In this document: in pieces, positions 1-13,159 of the stretch
How positions within the stretch are numbered: the stretch's first letter is position 1
How the letters are laid out: every line of letters begins with the position of its first letter
Assembly (NCBI GenBank): GCA_034670405.1
Contig: JAXDDX010000004.1
Location: 10,916,001 to 10,980,000 of the forward strand
Origin: Hoplostethus atlanticus
Taxonomy: Eukaryota; Chordata; Actinopteri; Trachichthyiformes; Trachichthyidae
Direction of reading: 5' to 3'
Length of the DNA: 64,000 bases
The notes under the pieces: model-generated
Seen by the model: only the letters and a program-made list of their open reading frames with translations
Databases searched by the model: none
Told to the model about the DNA's origin: nothing
Program-made: the position numbers and the translations under genes

Positions 1-790
1 TTAAGGCTGCAGTATTATGGCTAAAGTGATAATCCCAATTATTATATAAGATGAAACTTGAATGGCCTCTGTGGCTAAATTGGGTAACTTGATAGATACT
101 GCGATCATGATTGTTAATAACATTGAGATTATTACTCATCTTAATGATTTCACTAACAACATTATTTTACTGCACTTTATGCATCTTATATCAATATTTT
201 GACTACTTCCAATTACAGCCGCAGCATTCTAGGTAAAATAAAATGTTTCAGTATTGTTGATATGCCAGTACTTTATGATTGGAACTGTGGAAATTACTTT
301 GCAATGTAATTTGATTATATACAATTAATGTGCAGCCGTAATGGGATATTGTTTTTGTTTTTTATTGCACTGAAAGAAATTGAAACGGTAGTAGTGGTGA
401 TAGGTAAGTTTAAGAATTTCATTATCATATCTTGGCTCAAGTATCATGATAATGTTGCACTGAAGCGGTCTGGTGATTCCCAACCTGCCGTCTACTACAT
501 TGCTCATTCGAAGAAGGAAAAAAGAGGTCTGTCTCTGTAGACTGGTAACAGGTGCCCAATGCCTGTCCCAGGCTGGGGTTGGGTAATATGGTGGCTGTTT
601 AATGTGATTGACACAGAGCTCAGACTGAGCCTTCTGCTCTGCCTGTCACTGTCAGTCTCTCTGGCTCCTCAGGGATCTGTCTCTCCACCATCAGGTTCGA
701 GATATAGGCCTAGAAAGTATGGAAATGTGGGAAAAATAATCTATGACCTTAACAAGAACATTACGAGTTTGGGAAAATGGGTCTGGAAAT

Positions 791-808
791 GTAGTAGTAG
801 TAGTAGTA

Positions 809-842
<34 letters not shown>
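791..842 (+). repeat. (TAG)n-(TAA)n trinucleotide microsatellite
   Basis: About six TAG units run directly into about ten TAA units inside the first mta1 intron. It explains the poly-Ser/Asn and poly-Val/Ile open frames here, which are not genes. Confidence 0.95.
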
Positions 843-843
<1 letters not shown>

Positions 844-2458
844 TTTCCTTTTAAACACCTTGGGAGTGTTATATAGTGTGCGGACTCTAGTGAACTGCTT
901 GCACAAGTTATTAATCAGCAAAGTGTTAAAATTGAGGGCCAGAAATGTAACTAAACTAACTACTAGAAGACAAAAAATATGTATAAACCTGCTACCGGTG
1001 ATGATGATTGAGAGCCATGATGAGATTATGTGGCATTTCTGTGCAATCAATATTTATGTTTGCCTTGGAATTTTCTAAATGTGCTGCAGCATCTGCACCT
1101 TTTCTCTGTTTCTCTTACAAAAGTTCACAACACCCACACATCTCATACTGCTGCCTATATTTCATTCATTTTCTCGCCCTTTTTACCCTAGTCAATCCTT
1201 CTCTCATCCTCCGTTGTGTTCTCACTTCTCTAAAGGCTTATATACCGAGTCAGGTTTCCAGTCTTAACTACCGTGCACAGCCTCCACCCTCTGAAAAATT
1301 TGAAGGGTGTACTCTTTAGGATTCTCTTCATGAATATGTTATCAAAATGTCAAGGAATCATATTCTTGATTTCTTTTTTTTTTTACTTCAGTATTTTATA
1401 TTGCTATGGAAGATACTCTGACTGTGTCCATATGTGTCTCATGCAGCAGAAATGCATTTGTGACGTTGCAAAATCGAAACAGAAATTGGATTGCTTCACT
1501 GTTGGAGACTTCCTCAACATTATATTAAAAACTCTGTAACTTTAATTTGTTGGGAAAATAATTTGTTAGTCTCTCATTCAATCACAACAGCAGAGATGAT
1601 TTTAATTTACTGCTGCCTTTCTCAAACAAGGACATGTGGGGGAAATTGGATTTTAATGATTTGATGACTGGCGTAGTAGAATACCACCCATGTCTCCAGT
1701 GATGATAGGGTGCCTCCAAAATGTATTAAGAGATATGCGGCTGACATATTGCCTTCATTTGCGTAGTCTTTCTCACTCCATCCATCTCTTCCTCTCTCAT
1801 CGTGTCTCAGTGCTATCTGGTAGGGCTGCAGCTCCTCATCCAATATTTTCATGATGCTTGGGGAATGATAGGATAGTAATGCGATTGTTAACGATATCAG
1901 AATTGCGGTTTATCGATATTGCAATTTAATATCGATCTACTGTATTATAATGTTTATGATTCCATTTCTCTTTTAAGTGACTGCTGCAACAGTTGAAATA
2001 ACATCCCTTCAGGCAATAAAATGTTGGTCCATTATACATAGGAGTAAAAAGCCACAAATCAGTTTCTAAATGAGCTGTTATGTTTTGGACTTTCAGGCTT
2101 TCTTTCCAGGACAATTGCTTTCCCTTTTCAAGTGATATTTGATGGTACATTGTTATCCAGCCCCTCCTTTTTCTGCATTGTAAAATAAAAGTATTACAAA
2201 CTTTGTATCAGTATTGTATTAATGGGGAAAGGAAAGTAATGCAGTATTATACTGTATTGATTTTTTTTCTAATATTAAGTTAGTTTAATTTTGCCCTGTG
2301 TTCCTTCCCTATGTCTCATAATTATCTGGCTCCTAGGACTGAATAGACCTGCACCGACAAACCACCAACACACCACTCTGCCCTGATCACTGAAACGCTT
2401 ATTGATCGTGATTGGGAGTCTTGCTCTAGTCTAGCGCTGCTTAAAACTCTCCTCACCC

Positions 2459-2480
2459 GTGTGTGTGTGGGTGTGGGTGT

Positions 2481-2511
<31 letters not shown>
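2459..2511 (+). repeat. (TG)n microsatellite upstream of an mta1 exon
   Basis: TG/GGGTG array about 60 nt before the acceptor of the 2572 exon. Long TG tracts close to acceptors can affect splicing; no such effect is shown here. Confidence 0.9.
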
Positions 2512-2515
<4 letters not shown>

Positions 2516-2571
2516 CTCTGTGTGCGGCACCACTTGTTGCTGTGGTAACGCCGATTGTCTCTGGTTTGCAG

Positions 2572-2665
2572 ACAGCCAATGGGAACGTGGAGGCCAAAGT
2601 GGTGTGTTTTTACCGGCGCAGGGACATCTCCAGCACACTCATCGCCCTGGCAGACAAACACGCAA
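2572..2665 (+). CDS. mta1: mta1 exon: BAH domain, part 1
   Basis: Acceptor TTTGCAG and donor AA|GTGAGT flank an open frame reading [18 protein letters not shown] and on to LADKHA, nearly identical to vertebrate MTA proteins from about residue 33. It starts in phase 0 and ends with one base of an Arg codon completed by the 9492 exon. This is the nucleosome/protein-binding BAH domain. No exon for the optional mammalian insert TLSVCYKAG was seen in the following 6.8 kb intron. Confidence 0.97.
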
Positions 2666-4352
2666 GTGAGTGACTGACAATAACCCAGCCAGCAAACATT
2701 CAGCCTCAAATACTCCAAAACGCCGTCCAATACTGAAAACAGGACTTGTTGAGTGCCCCTTAGTTATTTTCCATTGCAAAGATGTTGTAATGCTTTCATA
2801 TCCAGTAGAACAAAGCCCAGAACTGAAAAATGCAACTTGAGTTGTTAGGTGGTTGGATTGTAAAGCCTGTTTGCACACCAGATTTTCTCACGGGACAATA
2901 AAGAATTGAATTGAGCTTGTGCACTGTGAGAGAAGTGCTAGCACCTCTTCTATTAGGCCTGACTGTAAACTAGGGTATATCAATAAAGGTGTGTGTGTGT
3001 GTGCGTGTGTGAATGAATGTATATGCCTCATTCAATGTGTCCATGCTTGTTTAAAGCGTGGGTGTATAGCCCGTACTTGAGCATGGTGCTGGTTGGAGCA
3101 GGCTCTCAGTATCTGGTGGTGCTGGCAGGTGGAGACTTTGCTGCTGGGCTGAACTTCAAGCAGCACTGTGTGGGCTTATAATGATCCAGGTACCAGACCA
3201 TTTTCTCAGAGATAAAAAAAGGACAAATGATTGGTAAGGGAACAATTCTGAGAAAAAAGAAAGTGAGAGAAATGCAAGAGAGAACGAGCCGGTGAATTAA
3301 AGATGGCGAGTAAGAAAGGGAGCGTGCCGAAAAACCGAGTGAATCACAGGTAGGAAAAGAAAGTGTTGCTTGAAGGCTAATTCCATTCTTCACTGACCTG
3401 GTCGTCTCCCTAGTGGGCAGCTTGAGCTGATGCCCTCTGGGTGCTGCTTCAGAGTGTCTAAACTCAAGAGTAAAAGAACCGGGGATACATTTATTCCCAC
3501 CGCAGACGACAGATTGCTTAATTTGCACATGACATGATGTAGCCTGTTTTGCATGTATAAGAATTGTATGTATAAGAAAGTATTTTGTACTAATTGGCGA
3601 CAGTTTTGCGTTGAATGGAACTACTGAGTCCCTCGCTCATCTTATCATCTGATTGTTTGTCTGTGTGGTAGATGTGCACTTTGTTTCTCAGTTGAGCAGA
3701 TCTCCAGTCTGCAGCCCGTCTTCTATCAGGCCAGACTGCAGACAGCGTCCACTCTGCTGGGTAACACTGCTAGCGATCTCCACACTGCTCCATTTTCAAT
3801 GTAACCAGGGTGGGAAAATACCACCACCCACTAGCCACATGCTGATAACTTTTGGCTGTGGCTGGTAAGTTAGTAATCACTACCACCCACCTTGACATTT
3901 AACCAAGTATCAAAATGCTCGTCCTTTTATATTCTAAATATGTAATTGGCTGGTAAAATAGTTCCTGGTAAATATTTGAGATTTACAAGCCACTGTGGAG
4001 GCAAATGTTACTTTCTGTCATTGAGTACAACACTGCTACCAGGGCAAGCTGAATTCCAAAGGTTTTTTTTAATGTTCAAATAAGGGATGTAGACCCACTC
4101 GGACATGACATTTACATCAAATGTATTGTACGTAAGCTGTCGTATCTGGACCTTTTTTAAAGGTTTTAAAAAGTCAAAAAGTCACTTAAAACTGAGGCGT
4201 GTTTCATTTAGGTCACTTGACCAGCCGTAACAGCAGGGCTGTCATACGGACAGTGGAAACTCTGCCATTCTGGCAGTCCAAGCTAGCAAAACCTACCGCT
4301 AGACTTTGGTTGGGTGTGGTGGGTTAGATGTTGGCTCTTGGGGTGTGAAAGG

Positions 4353-4419
<67 letters not shown>

Positions 4420-7400
4420 AGACCCTAACCACAGTGTCTCAGTGGAGGCCTGCGGCTATATCTGTGGCAGAAGGGGATTGTTTTTTCTATTGGACCACAC
4501 AGCATCAGTCTGGAGTGTGTGTCTCTTTAAGACCCGCTATGTTTATTTTCGAGGAGTGTGTGTGTGTGCGTGTGTGCGTGTGCATGCGTGAGTGTGTATT
4601 TGTGTGTGCATGCATGAGTGTGTGTGTTCATTGCCATGTAGGTTTGTGCTGAGCTCGTGTTCGTATTTTTGTGTGTGTGTTCACTGAAAACATGCTCAGC
4701 GTGCATTCATGGGCGTTCATGTTCATGTGTTTGTACTCTATGGGTGTTTTTTCAGGATTTGGTTCCTTTGCCATTAATTGAGGAAGAAAGTGTTTGGTAT
4801 CTGGTGATAGTGATTTATTGTTGTATCTATTCAACATAATGCAGCATTATAACCCCTCTGTAGACCCAATTATTATTCTAAAAACTCCAAAAAGCCAATA
4901 TAATTTGGCACATGGATATATCCGTCAGGGCCTTGTTTCTCTGTGTACAGTATAGTAATGTTTGTATAGCCTATTCCTATATGGGCCTCCTGGTTCTGGC
5001 TGTGCTCTGCCAGCAGCAGTTCGGTAAGGGGCTCCCAGACATTTGCAATATGTGAAAAATGCATGGCAGTAATGGCTGCGCGCACCGCATGGGTGTGGGC
5101 TGTATCCTGTGTGTGTTTCTGTAGCTGCAGCCTGTGTGTGTGCGTGTGTGCGTGTGTGCGTGTGTTGTATATGCATGGTGTACTTGAGTTTTTAGCTCTG
5201 GGCCCTTTCACGGGAATTGCTGGAGGGGTACATTTAATTCAGCTCCGTTATGGATCAGTGGAGAATGGCGGTTGAGCGCGTATGCACGTCTGTGTGTGCG
5301 CGCATGTGGGTCTTTATATGTGTCTGCTGTGAGTCATTGATCAAATATTTTCCTTGCTGAGATTCATAGCACTCCCTCAATGGAGCCTCCTGACTCCGCC
5401 CTTACTCTTGGCCCTAGCCCCTCCCCTGTGACCATAGCAGCCTCCTAAGTGGTTGGTTACAGTGGCGGACTTGGCATTTCACCTCCCTGGCCCCTCCTCT
5501 CAGGCGTTTGAATTTGCCATGACTCAAACGTTTTCTCTATTTTTGAAATGTGGCTCCTAGCTCCCATAAACAAAAGATGGCAGTGCTGCCAGTGAACTGA
5601 TTCACAAAAGTAGAAGCCTAGGCTACGCGGAACAAGCTGGCAGCGCTCTAACTAGATGTGTATATATATTAACCCCTGGTTTCTCAAATTACAGCTGGGG
5701 CCCGAAAGTGGGTCATACCCTGCTTCTGTTGGGTCATATGCCATTTGCTTTACGCTTTTATCCAAAGCACCTTACAATACCATCAGTGAATACATTTTTA
5801 GCATGGTTGTTTGAACAAACCTCTAACCTTGGCAGTGTTAGTGCCATGTTATACAGAAGCACTCTGCATTTGACAAGATGATACGTGATATGTTGTAATG
5901 GGACGAGGTCCTAGGGTGAGAGGATAAAGTTCTCATTTGCATCCAAGGCTGAAAAGCTTTAGGAACCACAGCATTACCCACTATGATGATTACAAACAGG
6001 AGGTAGCATTCCTCCCCTGTGGACGCAGTTACATATGTGACCATTATACCTAACCATACCATAGAGGTTTTCTATTATAATTGACAAATCTCAAGTGAAA
6101 CAAATCTGGAGTATGGGGCAATCATGCTTCAAAAATGCTTTTTTTTCACTTCTGTGTGGATAGTTGTGTTGTGTTTGTGCTGCGGCAAACAATTTTGGAA
6201 ATTGTTCACCTTTCTCTTGGTGAACACAACAGCCGTTGTTTTTGATAATCGGCCACCTTTCACATCTCTTACATCTATGGGAGTCTAATAATTCATCTGC
6301 ATGGAGGAAAGATCCTCCCTTCAGAAACACGATGCACCTAATTCTCACATAATCCCTGCTGATTAATACCCAAATACTGGGATTCTGTTCATTCTGAAAT
6401 ATTTCAATAGTTATCATTATCATCTGCTACTGTTATAATATCCATGTTTGAATTCCCAAATCTGATCACTCAATATGTGATCCTTGATCCACCATACTCC
6501 ACAGCTCCAACGACTAACTGAGCATCAAACTGGGTGGCTCTGCACTTCCAACTCCAGGGCAAAAGCAAAACCTATGTGCAATTCCACACTAAAGTAGGAA
6601 CGAGTCCCGTTAGTATAGTTATAGAATGGGAACAACCCCCCCCCCCCATTTTTTTTCCTTGACTGTGAATTTGCACGGTGCACATCTACCACACAGACCA
6701 TCATCAGACGATAAGATGAGCGAGGGACTCAGTAGTTCCATACGTGCAAAACTGTCGCCAATTAGTACAAATTTCACCCCTTTTAAAGGTTTGCACAGTA
6801 CAGACTGTGTCTCAACTCCTGCCACCTCCATGTGGACATGCACTGTATCATAGAAGGAAAGTCAGTGTGTTAAGGTAATAACAGTGCGTTGCACTCTCCT
6901 CACCTCCTCTCCTCCTCACCTCAGGCCAGCTCTTTCCTCTCCTTTCCCTCCCCTTTCTCTCACTTGGCCTGGTAAGGCGACTCATTCATCAATAATTGAT
7001 AATTGGTTGGGACAGGTGAGATGGAGAGGCAATTTGTGGAGAGTATGGTGTGGGTGCGCTGCCAGCAGATTGGCTTGGAGGCTGAGAGGAGAAGGAGGAC
7101 TGAGGCTGGGGAGTTGAGTCGCTACTCAAGGACACACAGCCAGGGGCCGCTGGGCAGAGCCTTCCTGCTGATGTACCACTGCATAACCCTGCCCTGCAGG
7201 TGCTCACACATGGGGGGGTGTGTGAGTGAGTGAACACAGATGGATGTATGCATGTGTGTGCATGCATACACTCAGTAACACACAGACAACAGCACAATCC
7301 CTCCCTGTCTTCTGTCAGAGACCATATCTCCTTGCCCATATTTTCCCTTCCCTTATTCTAGCTCTTCTTTCTTTTTGTAGCACTTCCTCTTACAAGATCA

Positions 7401-10400
7401 TTCAAGGGTCACAGGAACATTGTCGAGGCTCCAGGCTCCTGTTGGTTGACTGTATTGTTGGTGATCTAGGAATTGAAGCTTATTTCACTGTTGGACTCAT
7501 TGTTGGTGAATGTCACCTAAATACCTAAAATGTTAAAGTACATGGAGCACGTATGCACAGAATTATGTACACACAACACGTTTTACACACATCACACATG
7601 GATATGTTTGCTCTCTCTCTTAACAAACACACACCACACAGACACACACATGCGTATTTTGCGGTCTCACACATAGCTACAAACCTACTTGCCTGCCTAT
7701 CCTGTTCTCATTTCACAACGCCCCACCTGAGTTGCTATTACCTTCCATAATATTTTTTTATTTTTTAGAACACATCTAGGCCTATATTGTGATGCTGATA
7801 CATTGGAGAAGATGGAGTCAGGCCTATGCTGCATGTCGAAGACTGTGTGTGTGTGTGTGTGTGCTCCTGCTGGGTACTGATGGTGTGTGGTGGGTGCTGA
7901 GTGCCTGAGAGAGTGAGGGAGTGAAGCAGTACTTATTGATTTTGGCCACACATCTCTTCTCCTGAAAATCCCTTGATTGCTTTTGTTCTGCTCCCCGTCT
8001 CCCTCCCTCTGTCTCGCTTCCTCTAATGAAACTCCAAATGAATTGGAGCATGCGCTGACCGGTCTCTCTCTCTCTCTCTCTCTCTCCCTCCCTGTTCCGC
8101 TTTCGCTCTCTCACTGTCCTCCTTGCTCTCTCTACCGCTCTCTCTCCCCTGCTTGTCTATCAGTCTCTCTTTGTCTTGCTGTCTCACTCTCCTTCCTGAT
8201 TTCTCTATCGCTCCCTTCCCTCCTCGCTCTCTGTCGCTCTCTGTTTCACTTATACTCCTTTTCTCGTTCTCACTTTATAGGCTCTCTCTCTCCCTGTCTG
8301 CTGGTCTGTTTTTTTTTGTCTGCCTCTGTTTGTTTCTCTTTCTGCCTCATCTGTCTCTTCCTGTCTCACCTTTCCTTATTTCCTCCTCCCTCCTCCCTCT
8401 CTCTCGCTAGCCCCTCCTCCGCCTCCTTGTTTTCTCCTCCTTCATCCCCTATAGACGAGGAAGAGAGCTTGTCGTAGAGATGTTGCCTACGAGCAGCAGC
8501 TGAATCTATTCTTATAGAATGACTCAGACACCTGACTGACTCATATGGAATGATAACCCTCCAACTAATCCCTCTGTCCATTCAATCTTGGCCTATTCTA
8601 TTCTCAAGGAGTGTTTTTCATCCACTGTCAATTCTTGCTCTCTCTCGACTTAATCTGTGTGTGTGTGTGCGCGTGTGTGTTTTTTTTCAGCCAAGGTACT
8701 GCTGACATTGACTTCTGAAAATGAGCACAAGCACTCAACACACACACAGATACCACTGTAGTTGCCTATAGGGCTACTGGTAGCACTGTTGTCTTTTTTT
8801 TCACATCCTCAGGTGGGTTCTCTGTGTGGTTCCCAGGTTCATAGTTTTTAATATACTTAGCTTGTTTAATAGGTTCAAACCCCCTCCTTAATTAAATGAC
8901 CAGAAATGCAAACAGAGCAAAACGAGACACATCATTCTCTCTTTTCAGGCTGGTGGTGCAGTAAATCTAATATCCAACTTTCTCCTTTAGCTCTCATGTT
9001 AGCGGCCGTTCCTCTTTTCAAATCTTGATGTGACGCTTGATGTGATCAAAGAGCATAGTGTGATGTGGACCTCACCAGTAAAAATGACTGGCGCGAAGAC
9101 TGCAGTCCACTAGAAATGGGAATTCTCTGACAGACAGGAGATTATCTTGAGTAATGACATCATGGGAACACAATGGATGTGGTCCAGTCTGGTACCCAGG
9201 GCGTATTTGCAGAATTGGAAGGGGAAAACGTAGCGTGTTGTTTTGTGATCGTATGTGCATTTAGACAGAACGTGTGAGATGAGTTTGTAGAATTCCTGTA
9301 CGCTCACCAGTCTCCGTTCTCCCCAGGGGACGCCATTGTTCCAGCTCATCAAGTGCGCGTCCATGTGCGTGTGTGTGTGTTGCGCTGCGCGTCTCAAGAC
9401 TGCGAGTGCATTCCTCTCTTTCCCTGTGAACGTCATTGTTCCAGCTCGTCTGATGTACGTATGTTTGACCTTTTGCCCCCTGCCCACCCAGGGGAGCTGG
9501 AGGAGGAGATGGAGAATCCCGAGATGGCGGACCTCCCTGAGAAACAGAAGCACCAGCTCAGACACAGAGAGCTCTTCCTGTCGCGCCAGCTCGAGTCCTT
9601 ACCCGCCACACACATCAGGTACACTGCTGTACATTGTCCTGGTAACATACCATAAAGAGATATTTCTCTGTCTTTGTTTCTTCCAAACGTTTTAGGTGTT
9701 GGCCCCACTCGGCACTATGCTGACATTTTATTCAAGGAGCACATCTGCTTCATATAATTGCGATACTTTTTCTTTTTTTCTTTTATCTACCTCCGGGATT
9801 CTGTGCTTGGCTATAAATGCTGCAATTCTCTGACCCAAAAGTTGGTGAATGATAATAATAATAACGTAATAAATGATGCCTTCCTATTTTGTGCTGATTA
9901 GAACAAACTAGGTTTTTTTTTTCAAGTGCTTTGTGAGCCAGGTCTGATGAGCAGACTGCTGTTTTAAGCTTGATTCGTTTTTTAACGTAACACCCGTGTG
10001 CAGCAAGGTGTTTGATTTATTGCTTTGCCATATCATATTTGCTCCAGGCTGGAGAGGTATGACGAATTAGTTGGGGAAATAACTGGAATTACAGCAGGCA
10101 GTTGTCTGCTGTCCTCAGCAGGGGTAGGGAGTGACCAAGGTGCTATCCACAAACTGACCCCTGATTGCTCAAATACCAGGGCACTCTAATCAGAACAAAA
10201 TCAATCTCATCATTGCAGACGCTGAGGTGCCTCCTACATCAGAGTAGTTTCTTAGACCGTTTTATTTGAAGAGTGTACTTGTATAACACCAACTGGACTG
10301 TAAGCCCCTGTGCTGCCTAATATTATGTATTCAGATGTTAACCCTTCCCTCTGTTTCTTCATTCCTTCCCTTCTGTCCTTCCTTCCCCTCCTCCCATCTT

Positions 10401-13112
10401 TCTGTCCTTTCGTTCCTTCTTCCCTTACTTCCTTTCTCTCTTGCTCCTTTACGTCTCTGTCCCTTCCTCCTCTTTCTCCCTTCCTTCCCTTTGCCCTTCT
10501 TTTCTCCCACCCTTCCTTCCCTTTGCCCTTCTTTTCTTCCACCCTCTCTGCCTTTCTTCCTCACTTCCTTCCTTCCTGCCTGCCTGCCTGCCTGCGTGTG
10601 ATTGGTTGATTCCAGGGGGAAGTGCTGTGTGACACTGCTGAATGAGACAGAAGCTCTGAAGTCCTACCTGGACAGAGAGGTATGTATACCAGCTCACCAT
10701 CCAATAACATGATGGGGTTTCCTAAATTGTAATTAGGTGTACTAGGTGTGTGTGCGCGTGTGCGCGTGTGCGCGTGTGTGCGTGTGTGCGTGTGTGTGTG
10801 TTATGAGTTTGGAGAGTCTCGTTGCCCGATGAATTATTCAACTTGTTGACCCAGAATGTTCTTTTCACATGCAGTAATGAGGAGACGAGAGACTAGCAGA
10901 GGGGGAAACTCTCACACTTCCGTCTCCCTACTTCCCCAACTCTCTTCCTCTTCCTTTCATTCCATCCTCACATGTTTTCCTGCTATCTTTATTTCCCAGG
11001 ACGCCTTCTTCTACTCGCTGGTGTATGACCCTCAGCAGAAGACTCTGCTGGCTGATAAGGGGGAGATCCGCGTGGGGAACAAGTACCAGGCTGACATCAC
11101 GGACCTCCTGAAAGAAGGTACATCACTTTGACATCTTGGGCTTTTAACTGACATTCTCATCCGGAGCAACTTATTCTCAGAGTGGCAAATGAACTTCATC
11201 TGCAGGGGTTGTTTTTTCCTGTTGTGTAGAGACTTCTTTTGCAAGCGTATTTCACCGTTAATAGAGTAATCTCATGCATAAACAGTGCAAGATGAGTTTT
11301 TTTTTTTTTGTTTGTTTTTTTAGGGGAAATTTTGCAACTGCCCCATTCTCAGGAACATTTTATAAACTTTCACAAGCTTCATTGCCTCAAGCCACTGTTT
11401 ATTTCCCTCGCTTTAAAGTAAGTAAAGTTAAAAAAAAAAAAAAAAAACTAATCCGGGTTACCATGGAAACCACAGTGCTAGCATGTTCATACATATCGAA
11501 GCATTTAGACTAGAAGGCCGATAATATCTATGCGCTGCATGACTCTCTGCTATGAGCTCTTTGGCTCAGTGGAAGGGCCTTGCATGCCTGTTACCCTAAC
11601 CAATCAAATATAATCCCACAGCAATGGGACAAATTAGGCAACATTATGGTGAAGTGTGTGTGTGTAGACTCCTGATCATTTTACAGACACCCAAAGAGTA
11701 CGGAGAGTGTGTGGCACGTTGTGGTTGTTACTTTCTGGCCAAACTGCAATGCTGGAACGTAGCCCTGATCCTAACCATAACCTTAATCTCACTGGAGACC
11801 TTCTTCCTCAGTGGTTTTTGTACTTGTGTCCAGAATGTTAAAACCTTTTATCATGTTATGATTATTAGGGTTTAACTGGTGTGGGTTTTTTAAGGCCAGA
11901 TTTTTTAGACTGAGGTTGCAATGGCCGATATTCAGTATTTCTAAATTTGACCATTTTAATGGCAAATAATTACAAGGATTAAGTGCCCTGAAACTCTCCA
12001 TTGAAACCCACATAGTAATGAAAATGTTCTATGTGGGTTGGCAGCTCCTTAAGGCAGGTTACTACTCAATGTTGGGGAAACCGGGATACATTACGCATTT
12101 AAATTAATAATTCATTTACATAAAACATTATTGAACAATTAAATTAATGAATAAAATAAGCAAATAAAATCTAATTCCATTGCAGATTTTACAGACTGTT
12201 TTTATGCAGCTGTGGTCAAGGAGGAACCTCAACCATATTGATGGTGGATGACAGTAAGGCCTGTATTAAGTGTGTGTGTGTGTCCGTCCAGATGAGGATG
12301 ATGGCAGGGACCTGGCCAAGATGGAGGAGAGAGTCTGGGACCCCAGCAGCTCACTGACAGAGAAACAGATCGACCAGTTCTTAGTAGTAGCTCGGTAAGA
12401 AATATGTATACATTCAAGCATCTCGAACATTTTCCAAGCTCCAGTCAGTCATCCTGTTTTACATTTGTCGAACTAGACTTTGTTGCTAAGCAATTTTAGC
12501 CAAATCAGTGCTCATTGGCTCAATAATGTAATGTTGCCAGGCAAATAGTACATCTGAATATTCTGTCAGGAAGCGTTAGATTTGGGACTCTGCAGACTGT
12601 AGTGGTCTAGCTTGTTTTGATAGATCGTTCAGAGGAAGACTGTCAGGTGGATCGTTTTTTTCTAACCAAACACTGAATCTGGATCGTTAAGATGAAAGAA
12701 ATATCCCAAACATAAGCGTGCTCACACACACCCCCTCTCCTTTTCTGTGTCCCCCAGGTCAGTAGGTACATTCGCTAGAGCCCTAGACTGCAGTAGTTCT
12801 GTCCGGCAGCCCAGCCTCCACATGAGTGCTGCTGCAGCTTCCAGAGATATCACCTTGGTAAGTAAATACATACACGCACGCACGCACGCACGCACGCGCG
12901 CAAAAGCTGCCTTGGGTTAAATCTGCATCACACTATAGGTGAAAAGTGTAGGAGTGAAGCATTACTGTTAATCAAAGGCTGTTTGTGTGTGTGTGTGCGC
13001 GCTGGTCAAGGGCCGTGTCTGGTTATCCTTAACAAGTACTCAGGGCCCCAGCAGCCTATTCTGCTCCAGTTCTGATCCTCATATATAAAACATCCATGAG
13101 AGGACCTTCAAG

Positions 13113-13159
<47 letters not shown>

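Larger units (their letters stand above)
1..2571 (+). other. mta1: mta1 intron, cut by the left window edge
   Basis: AT-rich sequence with no exon that I can support. The expected upstream residues (MAANMYRVGDYVYFEN and following) are not encoded here, so the 5' exons must lie left of the window. It contains a TAG/TAA trinucleotide array at 791-842 and a TG array at 2459-2511 shortly before the acceptor. A stretch around 1875-1945 rich in ATCGAT/CGATAT resembles the inside of hAT-type MITEs found further along, but no ends were recognised. Confidence 0.7.
2666..9491 (+). other. mta1: Large mta1 intron (6.8 kb)
   Basis: No coding exon supported. It contains TG arrays (2992-3012, 4355-4419, 4556-4625), one inverted pair of a ~92-bp repeat (3587-3679 and 6678-6768), a fish dispersed-repeat fragment near 5740-5800 (TTTTATCCAAAGCACCTTAC), a C-run at 6637, and a long pyrimidine-rich CT domain at 8060-8440. 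Open frames across 8000-8480 are products of the CT tract. Confidence 0.75.

Noticed and set aside
1875..1945. A third hAT-type MITE
   Set aside because: ATCGAT-rich interior resembles the other elements but no terminal repeats or target duplication could be found.
7977..8477. 166-codon Ser/Leu-rich frame
   Set aside because: Translation of a (CT)n-rich domain inside an mta1 intron.
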